NCBI GenBank assembly: GCA_030645455.1
Contig: JAUSNA010000068.1
Coordinates: 1-39,229, forward strand
Reading direction: 5' to 3'
DNA from: Candidatus Levyibacteriota bacterium
GTDB lineage: Bacteria > Patescibacteriota > Microgenomatia > Levybacterales > GWA1-39-11
Length of the DNA: 39,229 bases
The translations under genes were made by a program, and so were the position numbers. Shown in pieces: positions 22,493 to 30,429 of this stretch (the stretch's first letter is position 1; each line of letters opens with the position of its first letter). The notes under the pieces were generated by a model. It did not search any database. It was not told the DNA's origin and saw only the letters and a list, made by a program, of their open reading frames with translations.

Positions 22493-23350
22493 ATGCGAAA
22501 AATAATAATTCTTCTATTCTATTCATTTTTTCTCATCCTTCTTGGGCGCAATCTCCTTTTCATACCCCAAATCCAACTGGGCGGAGCACCAAAAGTAAAA
22601 GATCCGGATACGATACGGGATGAAGTTATCACTTTTTTAAAAACCCAGAAGGGGGATTTTAATGTGTACTACGAAGATCTGAAAAGTGGGGACAGTTTTA
22701 GTATCCATGGAAGTACGGTTCTGACAGCTGCATCTATCAACAAGCTTCCGATAGTTGCATATTTATATCATCTTGCTTCAAAAAAGGAGATTGATTTACA
22801 GGAAACAATTGTTATTCAGAAGTCTGATATACAGGATTATGGTACGGGGAGTCTCAGGTACGAAAAACCCGGACAACCCTATACTCTTCAGCATTTAGCA
22901 AAGCTGTCTTTAAAAGAATCTGACAATACGGCAGCGCACGTTTTGACGATCAGACTTGGTGAAGAGAATATCCAGTCTTATGCTTATCAAATTGGAATGG
23001 GTTCAACGAGCATGGTGGACAACGATACAACAGCTCGGGATATAGGGAAATTTTATGAAATGCTTTATCACAATAAAATTGCTAACCAAGCTCTAAGTCA
23101 GGAGCTTCTAGGCTATATGGAGGACACTGAATTTGAGGATAGGATTCCCCCACTTTTACCTAGAGAGCTCCATGTGTATCATAAAACCGGGGATGGCGTG
23201 AACTTTATTCATGATGGCGGAATTATCTCAAACGGCGAAAATCCATTTACTCTTGTTGTTCTGTCAAGCAATATAGCAGATGAAAAAATGGCAAAAAATA
23301 CAATTTCAAAAATTGCCCTTTTGGTATTTGAAGGACGGGGGAAGAAATAG
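22493..23350 (+). CDS. Class A beta-lactamase/PBP-fold serine hydrolase
   Basis: A 285-aa protein with an N-terminal membrane helix (residues 4-25), presumably facing outward. The active-site motifs are SINK at 81-84 (SxxK), SDN at 143-145 and KTG at 231-233. The omega-loop region between SDN and KTG is shortened, and the ExxLN motif with the deacylating Glu166 of class A beta-lactamases is not seen. It is therefore more likely a peptidoglycan-related carboxypeptidase-like enzyme or a poor hydrolase than a resistance enzyme. The ATG at 22493 is one base after the comM stop; an upstream in-frame start would overlap comM by 74 bp. Confidence 0.8.
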   Translation: MRKIIILLFYSFFLILLGRNLLFIPQIQLGGAPKVKDPDTIRDEVITFLKTQKGDFNVYYEDLKSGDSFSIHGSTVLTAASINKLPIVAYLYHLASKKEIDLQETIVIQKSDIQDYGTGSLRYEKPGQPYTLQHLAKLSLKESDNTAAHVLTIRLGEENIQSYAYQIGMGSTSMVDNDTTARDIGKFYEMLYHNKIANQALSQELLGYMEDTEFEDRIPPLLPRELHVYHKTGDGVNFIHDGGIISNGENPFTLVVLSSNIADEKMAKNTISKIALLVFEGRGKK

Positions 23351-23352
23351 AA

Positions 23353-23994
23353 TTATGAGTTATGAATTAGTGATGTTAAATGGTGATACTCTTCTCTTAT
23401 ACTACTAGAACCAAATAGGTGACTTGTTGAAACAAATCTATTCGCCCCGGCCTCAACAGCCTCAACTATCGATTTATCATTAATTCCACCATCAACCTCA
23501 ATGGGTAGGTATTCATAGTTTTTTCTAATTTCCCTTACTTTTTCCAATAATTCGGATTGAAATTCTTGCCCGGATTTTCCTGCAGTTATCGTCATGACAA
23601 GTAGACAATCCAGATCATTTAGATTTAAATCTTGCAAGTCGTCAAGCTTCGTTGGCCCATCTATAGCAAGTCCTACTGCTCCCAAAAGTTGTCCTTGGGC
23701 AACAAATTCAACAGGATCCGGCATTTTTTCAATGTGTCCAATAAATCTCTGAAAACCAGCAGCAGCCCATGGTTTTAAATATTGTAAAGGATCCTCCACC
23801 ATCATATGGAGTTCAAGCAAAAAATCATTCTCATATTTTTTGAAGGGTGCAGGATCTAAAAAAGTAATGTTATCGGCAAATTTTCCATCAATTATGTCGA
23901 TGTGAACTGTTTTGGCAAAGGGTTTTACGAGTTCTAGTTTTTTTTCTATCTCACTCCACTCTTTTTCTAAAATTCCGGGAATTATTTCATTCAT
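23353..23994 (-). CDS. rpe: Ribulose-phosphate 3-epimerase family protein
   Basis: A 213-aa TIM barrel that would interconvert ribulose 5-phosphate and xylulose 5-phosphate. VHIDIIDGKF supplies the metal-binding His and Asp, ELHMMVEDP the next His, and IEVDGGIND the catalytic Asp near residue 165. The sequence is more divergent than standard Rpe; for instance the opening reads IIPGILEKEW where most have PSILSADF. A related sugar-phosphate epimerase is possible. The ATG at 23994 overlaps the end of rpiB by 8 nt (ATGAATGA), so the pair is translationally coupled. It converges on the beta-lactamase-like gene with a 2-nt gap. Confidence 0.75.
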   Translation of the reverse strand: MNEIIPGILEKEWSEIEKKLELVKPFAKTVHIDIIDGKFADNITFLDPAPFKKYENDFLLELHMMVEDPLQYLKPWAAAGFQRFIGHIEKMPDPVEFVAQGQLLGAVGLAIDGPTKLDDLQDLNLNDLDCLLVMTITAGKSGQEFQSELLEKVREIRKNYEYLPIEVDGGINDKSIVEAVEAGANRFVSTSHLFGSSSIREEYHHLTSLIHNS

Positions 23995-24433
23995 TTTCAA
24001 TTTGGGAAATTTTTTCGATTCTTCTAACGTGCCGTTCTTCATTGGAAAATGGAGTATTTATGAAAAGTCTAATTAATGAAGTTGCCTGTTCGTTAGGGAT
24101 TAAAATTGATCCGATAGAGAGAACATTGGCATTATTGTGTTCTCTTGATAGTCTTACATTTTCTTCATTAACAGCCAGAATTGCACGAACCCCCTTTATT
24201 TTATTTGCAACGATTGCTTCCCCTGATCCACTTTTTCCAAAAACGATGCCCATAGAGTCGGGATTTTGTGCTACCCGCTGTGCAGCAAGTTTTACCCAAT
24301 CCGGATAATCATCATTAGGGTCAAGCGTAAATGCTCCACAATCCTCAATGTTATATCCGCCCTCAAGAAGATGAGTTTTTACATATTCTTTTAATTCAAA
24401 TGCTGCATGATCGGTTGCAAGGTATATTTTCAT
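23987..24433 (-). CDS. rpiB: Ribose 5-phosphate isomerase B
   Basis: A 148-aa RpiB/LacAB-type isomerase linking ribose 5-phosphate and ribulose 5-phosphate. It starts MKIYLATDHAAFELK and has DYPDWVKLAA and the phosphate-binding NVLSIGS. At the catalytic loop it reads GKSGSGEAIVANK: the Cys base of E. coli RpiB is absent, and Glu72 lies where mycobacterial RpiB uses its catalytic Glu. It therefore belongs to the Glu-type group. It follows the PfkB kinase gene after 8 nt and overlaps rpe, forming a kinase-isomerase-epimerase operon. Confidence 0.9.
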   Translation of the reverse strand: MKIYLATDHAAFELKEYVKTHLLEGGYNIEDCGAFTLDPNDDYPDWVKLAAQRVAQNPDSMGIVFGKSGSGEAIVANKIKGVRAILAVNEENVRLSREHNNANVLSIGSILIPNEQATSLIRLFINTPFSNEERHVRRIEKISQIENE

Positions 24434-24441
24434 ATAGGTAA

Positions 24442-25416
24442 CTATATAACTTCTGCTTTAAGATCTACTTCGCTTGCTTTTTGATTCATCTCTTCAATTG
24501 TTAGCTGTCCCGTATGTGCTCCTATTTTTGACATAACCCCAATTGAATTGAGTACGCCCCATTTCATGCACTCGCCAAGATCCTTTTGTTGAACGTATGC
24601 TGCAAAAAAGGCGCCTGCGTATGCGTCTCCGGCTCCGGTTTTTTCATGTCCATCAGGTGGCAGGGAGGGTATTTTATGAACTGCGTTATTTTGGTCTACT
24701 GCATATGCTCCGTTACCGCCGTCGGTAACTGAAAGGAGATCAAAGCCATAGTTCTTTAAATTTAAGAGAAGTTCTTTATTGTCGGTTATTTCATTTCCCG
24801 AAAGCTTGGTATTGATGATGCGGGCTTCTTCGATATTGCAGAACAGTAATTTGGATTGATGAACAGTTTTGATAAATGTTTCATTGATGTTTTTCATTTG
24901 TTGTGATCCTGGGGAAAAGGCTACAGGTATATTCTCTCTTAAGGCATAGGAAAGGATTTTTTCATATGCATCCTCCCACCGTTTTCCAATTGAAGTAAGA
25001 AAGACATAATCTGGTTTTTGGGATAATTTACTCTCGTCAAATCCATGGTTGCACTCCGGGTGGTGAGAAAAAATCGCCCTATCCTCTTTGAAATCAAAGA
25101 TGATGGAAAGGGGTCCTGTTTTTGCGTCAGTCGTTTCGATATATGTATTTATTCCCTCTTTTTCTAGCTGTTTGGATACAAAATCGGAAAGTGCATCAGT
25201 GCCAAGATATGTATAGAGATTATTTTGGACAGAAAGCTTTTTTAGTGCTGCAGAGACATTCGGTGCATTACCACCAATCGTAAATGCTTTTATATCAACC
25301 GGAATTTTATCGCCTAGTGCAAACGTTGCTTTTCTATCAACCACACTAAGATGCGGATTGTCCTCAAGGGATACAATGGCGTCAAAAAGTGAAGATCCGA
25401 CAACCAGTATATGCAT
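24442..25416 (-). CDS. PfkB-family sugar/nucleoside kinase
   Basis: A 324-aa ribokinase-fold kinase. The N-terminal motif GGNAPNVSAALKKL binds substrate, and the C-terminal signature GAGDAYAGAFFAAY holds the catalytic Asp (TGAGD anion hole). VTDGGNGAYAV precedes it. Substrate could be ribose, adenosine or another sugar; the neighbouring rpiB and rpe favour a pentose route. The ATG at 25416 (MHILVVGSSLFD) is chosen over a TTG-type extension to 25464, because a TACAAT -10 lies 8 nt upstream and the extension has no family counterpart. Confidence 0.85.
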   Translation of the reverse strand: MHILVVGSSLFDAIVSLEDNPHLSVVDRKATFALGDKIPVDIKAFTIGGNAPNVSAALKKLSVQNNLYTYLGTDALSDFVSKQLEKEGINTYIETTDAKTGPLSIIFDFKEDRAIFSHHPECNHGFDESKLSQKPDYVFLTSIGKRWEDAYEKILSYALRENIPVAFSPGSQQMKNINETFIKTVHQSKLLFCNIEEARIINTKLSGNEITDNKELLLNLKNYGFDLLSVTDGGNGAYAVDQNNAVHKIPSLPPDGHEKTGAGDAYAGAFFAAYVQQKDLGECMKWGVLNSIGVMSKIGAHTGQLTIEEMNQKASEVDLKAEVI

Positions 25417-25424
25417 ATAGAAAC

Positions 25425-25430
25425 ATTGTA
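25425..25430 (-). promoter_or_regulatory. -10 box of the PfkB-family kinase gene
   Basis: TACAAT on the minus strand ends 8 nt before the ATG at 25416. Confidence 0.45.
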
Positions 25431-25660
25431 TACATATAGTAAAAAAAATGAAAGTAAACAGCATAAAAATACCTGTTGATAACGGATTGACAAATTACTA
25501 TAATACTAATGCGTTTTGCGCAAAATCGTCATTGTTTTTAATTAAAAAAATTCGTTAAAAAATCAGTGACAATTTCCGTATTTGTACTTATCAGTAGGTA
25601 TAAATACTAACTTATCGACAGGTTATTCTGCCCTCAGTTGTCGTTATCAATAAAACAATT

Positions 25661-25666
25661 AGGGGG
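25661..25666 (+). promoter_or_regulatory. Shine-Dalgarno site that fixes the PBP1A start
   Basis: AGGGGG lies 4 nt before the ATG at 25671, one of the few strong ribosome sites here. It rules against the in-frame TTG at 25638. Confidence 0.6.
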
Positions 25667-25670
25667 TTCT

Positions 25671-28040
25671 ATGGCATTTTTCAAGTTTTTGTTTTACGCA
25701 ATCTTTTTTCTCCTCATAAAGCTTGGAGACGCTGTTTACTTTGTGCTCTTCAGCCTGGCTTCAATAGCAGTAACGCCTTTTAGAAAGTCTTTCCATCGAG
25801 CTTTTTATAAGAAAAAAAACGGTAGAAAAAAGGAAAAAAGGCAAAAGCTTCAAGATAAAAAAACTATAAGATATAATCGGACGGGTGATGCAAGAATTTT
25901 TCAAATTTTCTTACGAAAAATTGTCTTGTTTACAAAAAGAGTCGGAATGTTGGTGCTGGATCTGTTACGAGAAATATTATTGTTGCTTTTAAGCGTAATA
26001 ACTGCTCCACGAAGGTTAACCAAGGCAATATTTGGAATAAGACACCGTCACAAAAAAAGAGGAAGACCCCCTCTTCCCGTAAAGCCACCTTTCTTATTTA
26101 AAATTAAATATATCGTAGTTGGAGCAATTTTTGCTTTATTTTTATTTTTTCTTCCGGCAACTTTCCTAATTTTTATTTCCGATCTTCCAAAGTTGTCAAA
26201 TCTATCGGTTAACTATATTTCCAAAACTACAAAAATAATGGATAGAAACGGAACATTACTTTTTGAAATATATGCTAATCAAAATAGAACTATTGTTGGT
26301 CTCAACCAAATCCCATTACGGTTAAAGCAGGCAACAATTGCTATCGAAGATCGGGAATTTTATAAACATAACGGTTTTGACTTAAAGGGTATGGCAAGGG
26401 CTCTATACGTAGACGTTACAAAAAATGATTTACAAGGGGGATCTACCATAACCCAGCAGCTTGTAAAGTCTGCCCTGCTTACTCCCGAAACAACTATCAC
26501 CCGTAAAGCCCGTGAGCTAGTTTTAGCCCTCTGGGCAGAAAAAAAATACACAAAAGACGAAATATTGGAGCTTTACTTTAACTACGTACCTTATGGTGGT
26601 ACTGCATGGGGAATTGAAGCTGCAAGTCAAATTTATTTTGGTAAACACGTATCAGAGCTTACACTTTCTGAGAGTGCATATCTTGCTGGTCTTCCTCAGG
26701 CCCCAAGTCAATATTCTCCTTTTGCGGGAGATGGGGATAAAGGGAAAAGAAGGCAAAAGGATGTTTTGAACGCTATGGTATCTGAAGGATATATTACCCG
26801 CTCTCAAGCACAGAAGGCGTATTCGGAGAAGTTGGTTTTTGAGTCTCCACAAATTCCAATACAAGCGCCCCATTTTGTAATGTATGTTAAAGATCAACTT
26901 ATCAGAAAGTACGGTATTTTGGCGATAGAAAGAGGAGGATTACAGGTAATAACAACGCTTGATTTGAATTCTCAAAAAATAGCAGAAAATATTGTGTCGG
27001 AAGAAGTTGAAAGAGATGGACATTTGGGGATTGGAAATGGTGCAAGTTTGGTAACTAATCCTCAGAATGGAGACATTTTGGCCATGGTTGGAAGCCGTGA
27101 TTATTTTGATCCGGAACACGATGGAAATGTAAACATCACAACCTCTTTGAGGCAGCCGGGTTCAACAATAAAGCTTGTAACGTATGCTTTGGCACTTTCG
27201 GAGGGGCTTACCGAGGCAACAATAATCGACGATCAACCTTTAACCATTAGGTACCCCGGTGGACCATCATATACTCCCGTTAACTACGACGGAAAATATC
27301 ATGGGCGAGTTCCCATACGAATTGCATTGGCAAACTCATTTAATATACCTGCAGTGAAGCTCACTCAAAGATTTGGTGTCGAAAAACTCGTGGCATTCGG
27401 TAAGCAATTGGGGATAACATCGTGGGGCTCTCCTGATAATTACGGAGTTTCAATCACTCTTGGCGCGGCTGAGGTATCGATGATAGATCTTGCAACCGCT
27501 TATGGGGTAGTTGCGAATAGCGGAGACAGGGTAGATCTGGACCCTATCTTAAAAATAACCGATTCGGAAGGTAAAATACTTCAAGAGAAAAAGGTACAAG
27601 GAGTTAGGGTATTAGACCCGGGGGTGGCCTTTATAATCTCCGACATCCTTGCGGATAATAGGGCGAGAAGTATCGCTTTTGGTTCAAATACTCCTCTTGT
27701 TATTCCGGAAAGAAAAGTTTCAGTAAAGACGGGTACGACCGACAACAAAAGGGATAATTGGACAATTGGGTACACGCCAAATCTGCTCGTTGTTACATGG
27801 GTAGGCAACAACGATAATACCCCTCTCTCCCAGGCTCTTGCGTCAGGCATTACGGGTGCGGCGCCTATTTGGAATAAAATTATGACAACCCTTTTGCAGG
27901 AAAGGGAGTTTATGGAAGTCCAAAAGCCCGGAAATATCGTTACAAAACAATGCTTTGGATATGAAGCTTATTTTATTCAAGGTACCGAAGGGAATGGATG
28001 TCGAATTATTCTTCCTTCCCCTACTCTTCAACAGCAATAG
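25671..28040 (+). CDS. Class A penicillin-binding protein (PBP1A-type), copy 1
   Basis: A bifunctional peptidoglycan glycosyltransferase/transpeptidase of 789 aa. The GT51 domain has IAIEDREFYKHNGFD (catalytic Glu), GGSTITQQLVKS and LELYFNYVPYGG. The transpeptidase has GSTIK (SxxK), ANSFN (SxN) and VKTGTTD (KTG). The N-terminus is unusual: about 40 hydrophobic residues and another hydrophobic stretch near 85-110, separated by very basic segments (RKKNGRKKEKRQK). Only then comes the usual anchor (about 140-165). The extra segments may form a membrane hairpin or bind a partner. A paralogue lies at 33219-35432. Confidence 0.92.
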   Translation: MAFFKFLFYAIFFLLIKLGDAVYFVLFSLASIAVTPFRKSFHRAFYKKKNGRKKEKRQKLQDKKTIRYNRTGDARIFQIFLRKIVLFTKRVGMLVLDLLREILLLLLSVITAPRRLTKAIFGIRHRHKKRGRPPLPVKPPFLFKIKYIVVGAIFALFLFFLPATFLIFISDLPKLSNLSVNYISKTTKIMDRNGTLLFEIYANQNRTIVGLNQIPLRLKQATIAIEDREFYKHNGFDLKGMARALYVDVTKNDLQGGSTITQQLVKSALLTPETTITRKARELVLALWAEKKYTKDEILELYFNYVPYGGTAWGIEAASQIYFGKHVSELTLSESAYLAGLPQAPSQYSPFAGDGDKGKRRQKDVLNAMVSEGYITRSQAQKAYSEKLVFESPQIPIQAPHFVMYVKDQLIRKYGILAIERGGLQVITTLDLNSQKIAENIVSEEVERDGHLGIGNGASLVTNPQNGDILAMVGSRDYFDPEHDGNVNITTSLRQPGSTIKLVTYALALSEGLTEATIIDDQPLTIRYPGGPSYTPVNYDGKYHGRVPIRIALANSFNIPAVKLTQRFGVEKLVAFGKQLGITSWGSPDNYGVSITLGAAEVSMIDLATAYGVVANSGDRVDLDPILKITDSEGKILQEKKVQGVRVLDPGVAFIISDILADNRARSIAFGSNTPLVIPERKVSVKTGTTDNKRDNWTIGYTPNLLVVTWVGNNDNTPLSQALASGITGAAPIWNKIMTTLLQEREFMEVQKPGNIVTKQCFGYEAYFIQGTEGNGCRIILPSPTLQQQ

Positions 28041-28048
28041 TTTTTCGA

Positions 28049-28054
28049 TATAAT
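28049..28054 (+). promoter_or_regulatory. -10 box of yraN
   Basis: TATAAT ends 8 nt before the ATG at 28063, in the 22-nt gap after the PBP gene. Confidence 0.5.
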
Positions 28055-28062
28055 TTAGACGT

Positions 28063-28428
28063 ATGAGGATTTCAAACCCGATAGGAGTACTTGGCGAGGA
28101 AGCAGCTTGTAGGTACCTTATGGGCCTCGGATACACAATAATTGAGCGTAATTTTAGGAAGGGTTATGGAGAGATTGATATTATTGCGACACATAAAGAT
28201 GTTCTTGTTTTTATTGAGGTAAAAACAAGAACGAGTGAAAAATTCGGTACTCCCTTTGAGGCAGTATCGCAGAAAAAGTTGCAAACTTTACTCAAAGGTG
28301 TAAATTTCTACAAATACGTACTCCATCCGGAATTACCCGATACAATCAGAATTGATGCAATTGGAGTAACGGTAAGAAATGGGGTGGTGATAAATATTGA
28401 ACAGATTGAAAATATCACGCAGTTTTAG
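28063..28428 (+). CDS. yraN: YraN/UPF0102 family nuclease-fold protein
   Basis: A 121-aa protein with the family pattern: GVLGEEAACRYLMGLGY, ERNFRKGYGEIDIIA and LVFIEVKTRTSEKFG. These correspond to the PD-(D/E)xK nuclease fold with Glu, Asp and ExK residues in place. The role of YraN is not established; links to Holliday junction processing have been suggested from the fold. It starts 22 nt after the PBP gene with its own TATAAT. Its last 14 bp overlap the convergent kinase gene. Confidence 0.9.
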   Translation: MRISNPIGVLGEEAACRYLMGLGYTIIERNFRKGYGEIDIIATHKDVLVFIEVKTRTSEKFGTPFEAVSQKKLQTLLKGVNFYKYVLHPELPDTIRIDAIGVTVRNGVVINIEQIENITQF

Positions 28429-28999
28429 AAATTCCAAGTGCCTTTGTTACTACACCTAACGCTTCGGTCTTGTTGTGTTGAAAAGTATTAATCACTAAAT
28501 CGTAATATTTTTTGTCAAGATATGTCCACTTAGGGTCGTTGCTTGCATAGAGCCGCTGCCATTTATGAATATCGTTTTTTTCGCGCTCCAATATTTCTTC
28601 TTTTGCTTTATCAACGCTTATACCTTCTCTATTTACAAGTCTATCAATTCGGATTTGAGTTTGGTCGTTGCCGTGATCGTCTTCACAAATTACCAATATT
28701 TTATATATCCCATTAACTCCTTGAGCATTAAACCCGGCAAGCTTTGTTTCAAGAACCAAATTTTTGTCTTCTTCAAGTATTTTTTTGAGTTGTCTGTCAA
28801 AAAGCACATCCTCTTCATCTGGTCTTAGGTCGGTATCTTTAGGAGAAAGTTGCATTTTTTCTCTTACGGCTTCCCAGAAAATCTCTCCACCTTCAATATG
28901 ACGCCAGCCCAACTGTTGGGCGAGTTGTTTTGCAAGAGTTGTTGATCCAGATGCAATTCTGCCAGAGACTGCGATAATGCGAATTTTTGATAAATCCAT
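28415..28999 (-). CDS. Cytidylate kinase-like P-loop kinase
   Basis: A 194-aa P-loop NMP kinase of the cytidylate-kinase-like type (as in archaeal Cmk). The loop reads SGRIASGSTTLAKQLA, with Ser instead of the usual Walker Lys, then HIEGGEIFWEAV, an LVLETKLAG segment, and a lid-like region with RIDRLVNREG and ILEREKNDIHKW. CMP/dCMP phosphorylation is the likeliest role, which would make it the house cmk if no other exists. It follows gap after 47 nt. A TATAAT (29020-29015) lies 15 nt before its ATG, so it may be transcribed alone. Confidence 0.7.
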   Translation of the reverse strand: MDLSKIRIIAVSGRIASGSTTLAKQLAQQLGWRHIEGGEIFWEAVREKMQLSPKDTDLRPDEEDVLFDRQLKKILEEDKNLVLETKLAGFNAQGVNGIYKILVICEDDHGNDQTQIRIDRLVNREGISVDKAKEEILEREKNDIHKWQRLYASNDPKWTYLDKKYYDLVINTFQHNKTEALGVVTKALGISKTA

Positions 29000-29046
29000 A
29001 TGTCGGAAAAATCAATTATACACCTGCGAGCTTTTTTATTGAAGGG

Positions 29047-30132
29047 TTATTGCTGAGGTTGTGACTGTGCTTTTCGGCCTAATATGAGTGTTTCCTCAAC
29101 GAGTCTATTTGAATAACCAAACTCATTATCATACCAGGCAATAACCTTTACCATGTTACCTCCGACAACCTGGGTAAGGGAAAGATCCGCAATCGATGAG
29201 TGTGAATTGCCTATAATATCACTTGAGACAATGGGGTCTGAGGTTGTTGTGAATATTCCTTTCCATCTGGGGTTTTCAGCCGCCTGTTTGAGGGTATTAT
29301 TAACCTCTTCGGTTGTTGTTTCCCGCTTCAATAAAAAAGTAAAATCCGAAAGAGATCCCACAGCAACCGGAACTCGTATTGCAAGACCGTTAAAAATACC
29401 TTGAAGCTCTGGAATTGCTTTTGCGGCAGCAATAGTTGCTCCCGACGAGGTTGGTATGATATTTTGTGCGGCATTTCTGGCCCTGCGATAGTCTTTGTGT
29501 CCGCCATCTTGGAGGCTTTGGTCTGATGTGTATCCATGAATTGTTGTCATCATCGCTTTTTCGATCCCAAAAGCTTCTTGCATAATTGCAGCAACGGGGG
29601 CTATACAATTGGTAGTGCACGAGGCGTTGCTAATTATATTTTCAAGCTTATGTCCCTCCTGATCATTAAGGTTGACTCCCAATACATATGTAGCTCCGCT
29701 CTGTTCATCTTTGAAGGGGGCAGAAAGAATAACCGATTTAGCTCCAGCATCGATATGTGGTTGTATTTTCTCCTGGGTTGTAAATGCTCCGGTTGATTCA
29801 ATGACCACATCAACATTTAATTCTCTCCAGGGTAATTTTGATGGATCGCGCTCGGAATAAAAAGGTATAACACGATCATCAATTACTATGGCTCCAATTG
29901 TCTCAAGGGAAGTTTTTGCCTCAACCTCTTCAGGTTTTTGTACGAAGATTGCGTGATGATTGAGCTGTCTGTAGGTCGTATCGTATTGGAGTAAATACAT
30001 CCAGCCCTTCATGTCGGTCGAAGAACCTGCATTGACTGCTACGACCTCAATTTGATCTGAAAATTTATCAATAATTATCCTATGCGCAACGCGACCAATT
30101 CTCCCGTAACCGTTAATAGCAACACGTACCAT
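29047..30132 (-). CDS. gap: Glyceraldehyde-3-phosphate dehydrogenase
   Basis: Oxidises glyceraldehyde 3-phosphate to 1,3-bisphosphoglycerate. The 361-aa protein starts VRVAINGYGRIGR and has the catalytic SNASCTTN with Cys172 and TTIHGYTSDQ with the base His. SHKDYRR-type (GHKDYRR) and WYDNEFGYSNR motifs follow. The residue that ties NAD in most GAPDHs, Asp in IND, is Ala35 here (VNAGSS), which could allow NADP. The C-terminus is about 15 residues longer than usual and ends in Gln-rich SQPQQ. The ATG at 30132 has an extended -10 (TGcTAATCT) six bases upstream. Confidence 0.95.
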   Translation of the reverse strand: MVRVAINGYGRIGRVAHRIIIDKFSDQIEVVAVNAGSSTDMKGWMYLLQYDTTYRQLNHHAIFVQKPEEVEAKTSLETIGAIVIDDRVIPFYSERDPSKLPWRELNVDVVIESTGAFTTQEKIQPHIDAGAKSVILSAPFKDEQSGATYVLGVNLNDQEGHKLENIISNASCTTNCIAPVAAIMQEAFGIEKAMMTTIHGYTSDQSLQDGGHKDYRRARNAAQNIIPTSSGATIAAAKAIPELQGIFNGLAIRVPVAVGSLSDFTFLLKRETTTEEVNNTLKQAAENPRWKGIFTTTSDPIVSSDIIGNSHSSIADLSLTQVVGGNMVKVIAWYDNEFGYSNRLVEETLILGRKAQSQPQQ

Positions 30133-30297
30133 ATATTTAGATTAGCAGAAATAAAATTATATTGAAAGAGCTTCGTGAGTCCGCTATATCTTAACAAGAG
30201 GTACCGAAAAACTTGGGTGCGCACAAGTGCTGTCTGGGTTTTCAATCCCAACCTTTTCCTATTGTTAATTGAGCGTAATTTGAGTATAATTACACTT
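30133..30297. promoter_or_regulatory. Divergent gap/rpmH intergenic region
   Basis: It holds the minus-strand gap -10 (30147-30139, TGcTAATCT) and the rpmH promoter (30262-30290). In between, ACTTG (30211-30215) and CAAGT (30224-30228) flank GGTGCGCA, an imperfect palindrome that could bind a regulator. No DnaA-box cluster was seen here although rpmH often neighbours oriC. Confidence 0.4.
30262..30290 (+). promoter_or_regulatory. rpmH operon promoter
   Basis: TTGTTA (30262-30267), a 17-nt spacer and TATAAT (30285-30290) make the best sigma-70 promoter in the window. Its -10 ends 7 nt before the rpmH ATG, so the start site would fall at the start codon. Confidence 0.65.
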
Positions 30298-30429
30298 ATG
30301 TCAGAAAGAATGACCGTCAACAATAAGAAGAAGGGAAACAAAAAACACGGTTTCTTGGTCCGTCTAAAGACACTTGGTGGCAGGAAAGTCATTAAGAGAA
30401 GACGTGAAAAAGGACGAAAAACTTTGTAA
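30298..30429 (+). CDS. rpmH: 50S ribosomal protein L34
   Basis: A 43-aa Arg/Lys-rich protein whose second half (KHGFLVRLKTLGGRKVIKRR and EKGRKTL) is typical L34. The first third lacks the usual TYQPS motif, a divergent N-terminus. The ATG at 30298 is fixed by the TATAAT 7 nt upstream. The stop TAA shares its last A with the ATG of rnpA, the classic rpmH-rnpA order. Confidence 0.93.
   Translation: MSERMTVNNKKKGNKKHGFLVRLKTLGGRKVIKRRREKGRKTL

Larger units (their letters stand above)
25417..25670. promoter_or_regulatory. Divergent intergenic region with DnaA-box-like sites and palindrome
   Basis: It holds the minus-strand TACAAT (25430-25425) for the kinase and a plus-strand TATAAA (25599-25604) for the PBP gene. 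TTATCAACAGGT on the minus strand (25482-25471) and TTATCGACAGGT on the plus strand (25612-25623) form an inverted pair, each 8/9 to the DnaA box TTATCCACA. Weaker TTATC sites lie at 25588 and 25644. Between them are the perfect palindrome TTTTGCGCAAAA (25514-25525) and an AT-rich run (25530-25570). It could be an operator region or a minor DnaA-binding site. Confidence 0.4.

Noticed and set aside
15249-24729. Shared palindrome TACCGCCGTCGGTA in two distant genes (near 15269 and 24714)
   Set aside because: In both genes it encodes Thr-Asp-Gly-Gly in a conserved protein motif, so identical codons explain it without a repeat element.
25487-25504. TTGACA and TATAAT near each other before the PBP gene
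   Set aside because: The spacer is only 6 nt, so they cannot form one promoter.
30133-30297. oriC next to rpmH
   Set aside because: No DnaA-box-like sites or AT-rich unwinding region were found here, and dnaA is not adjacent.
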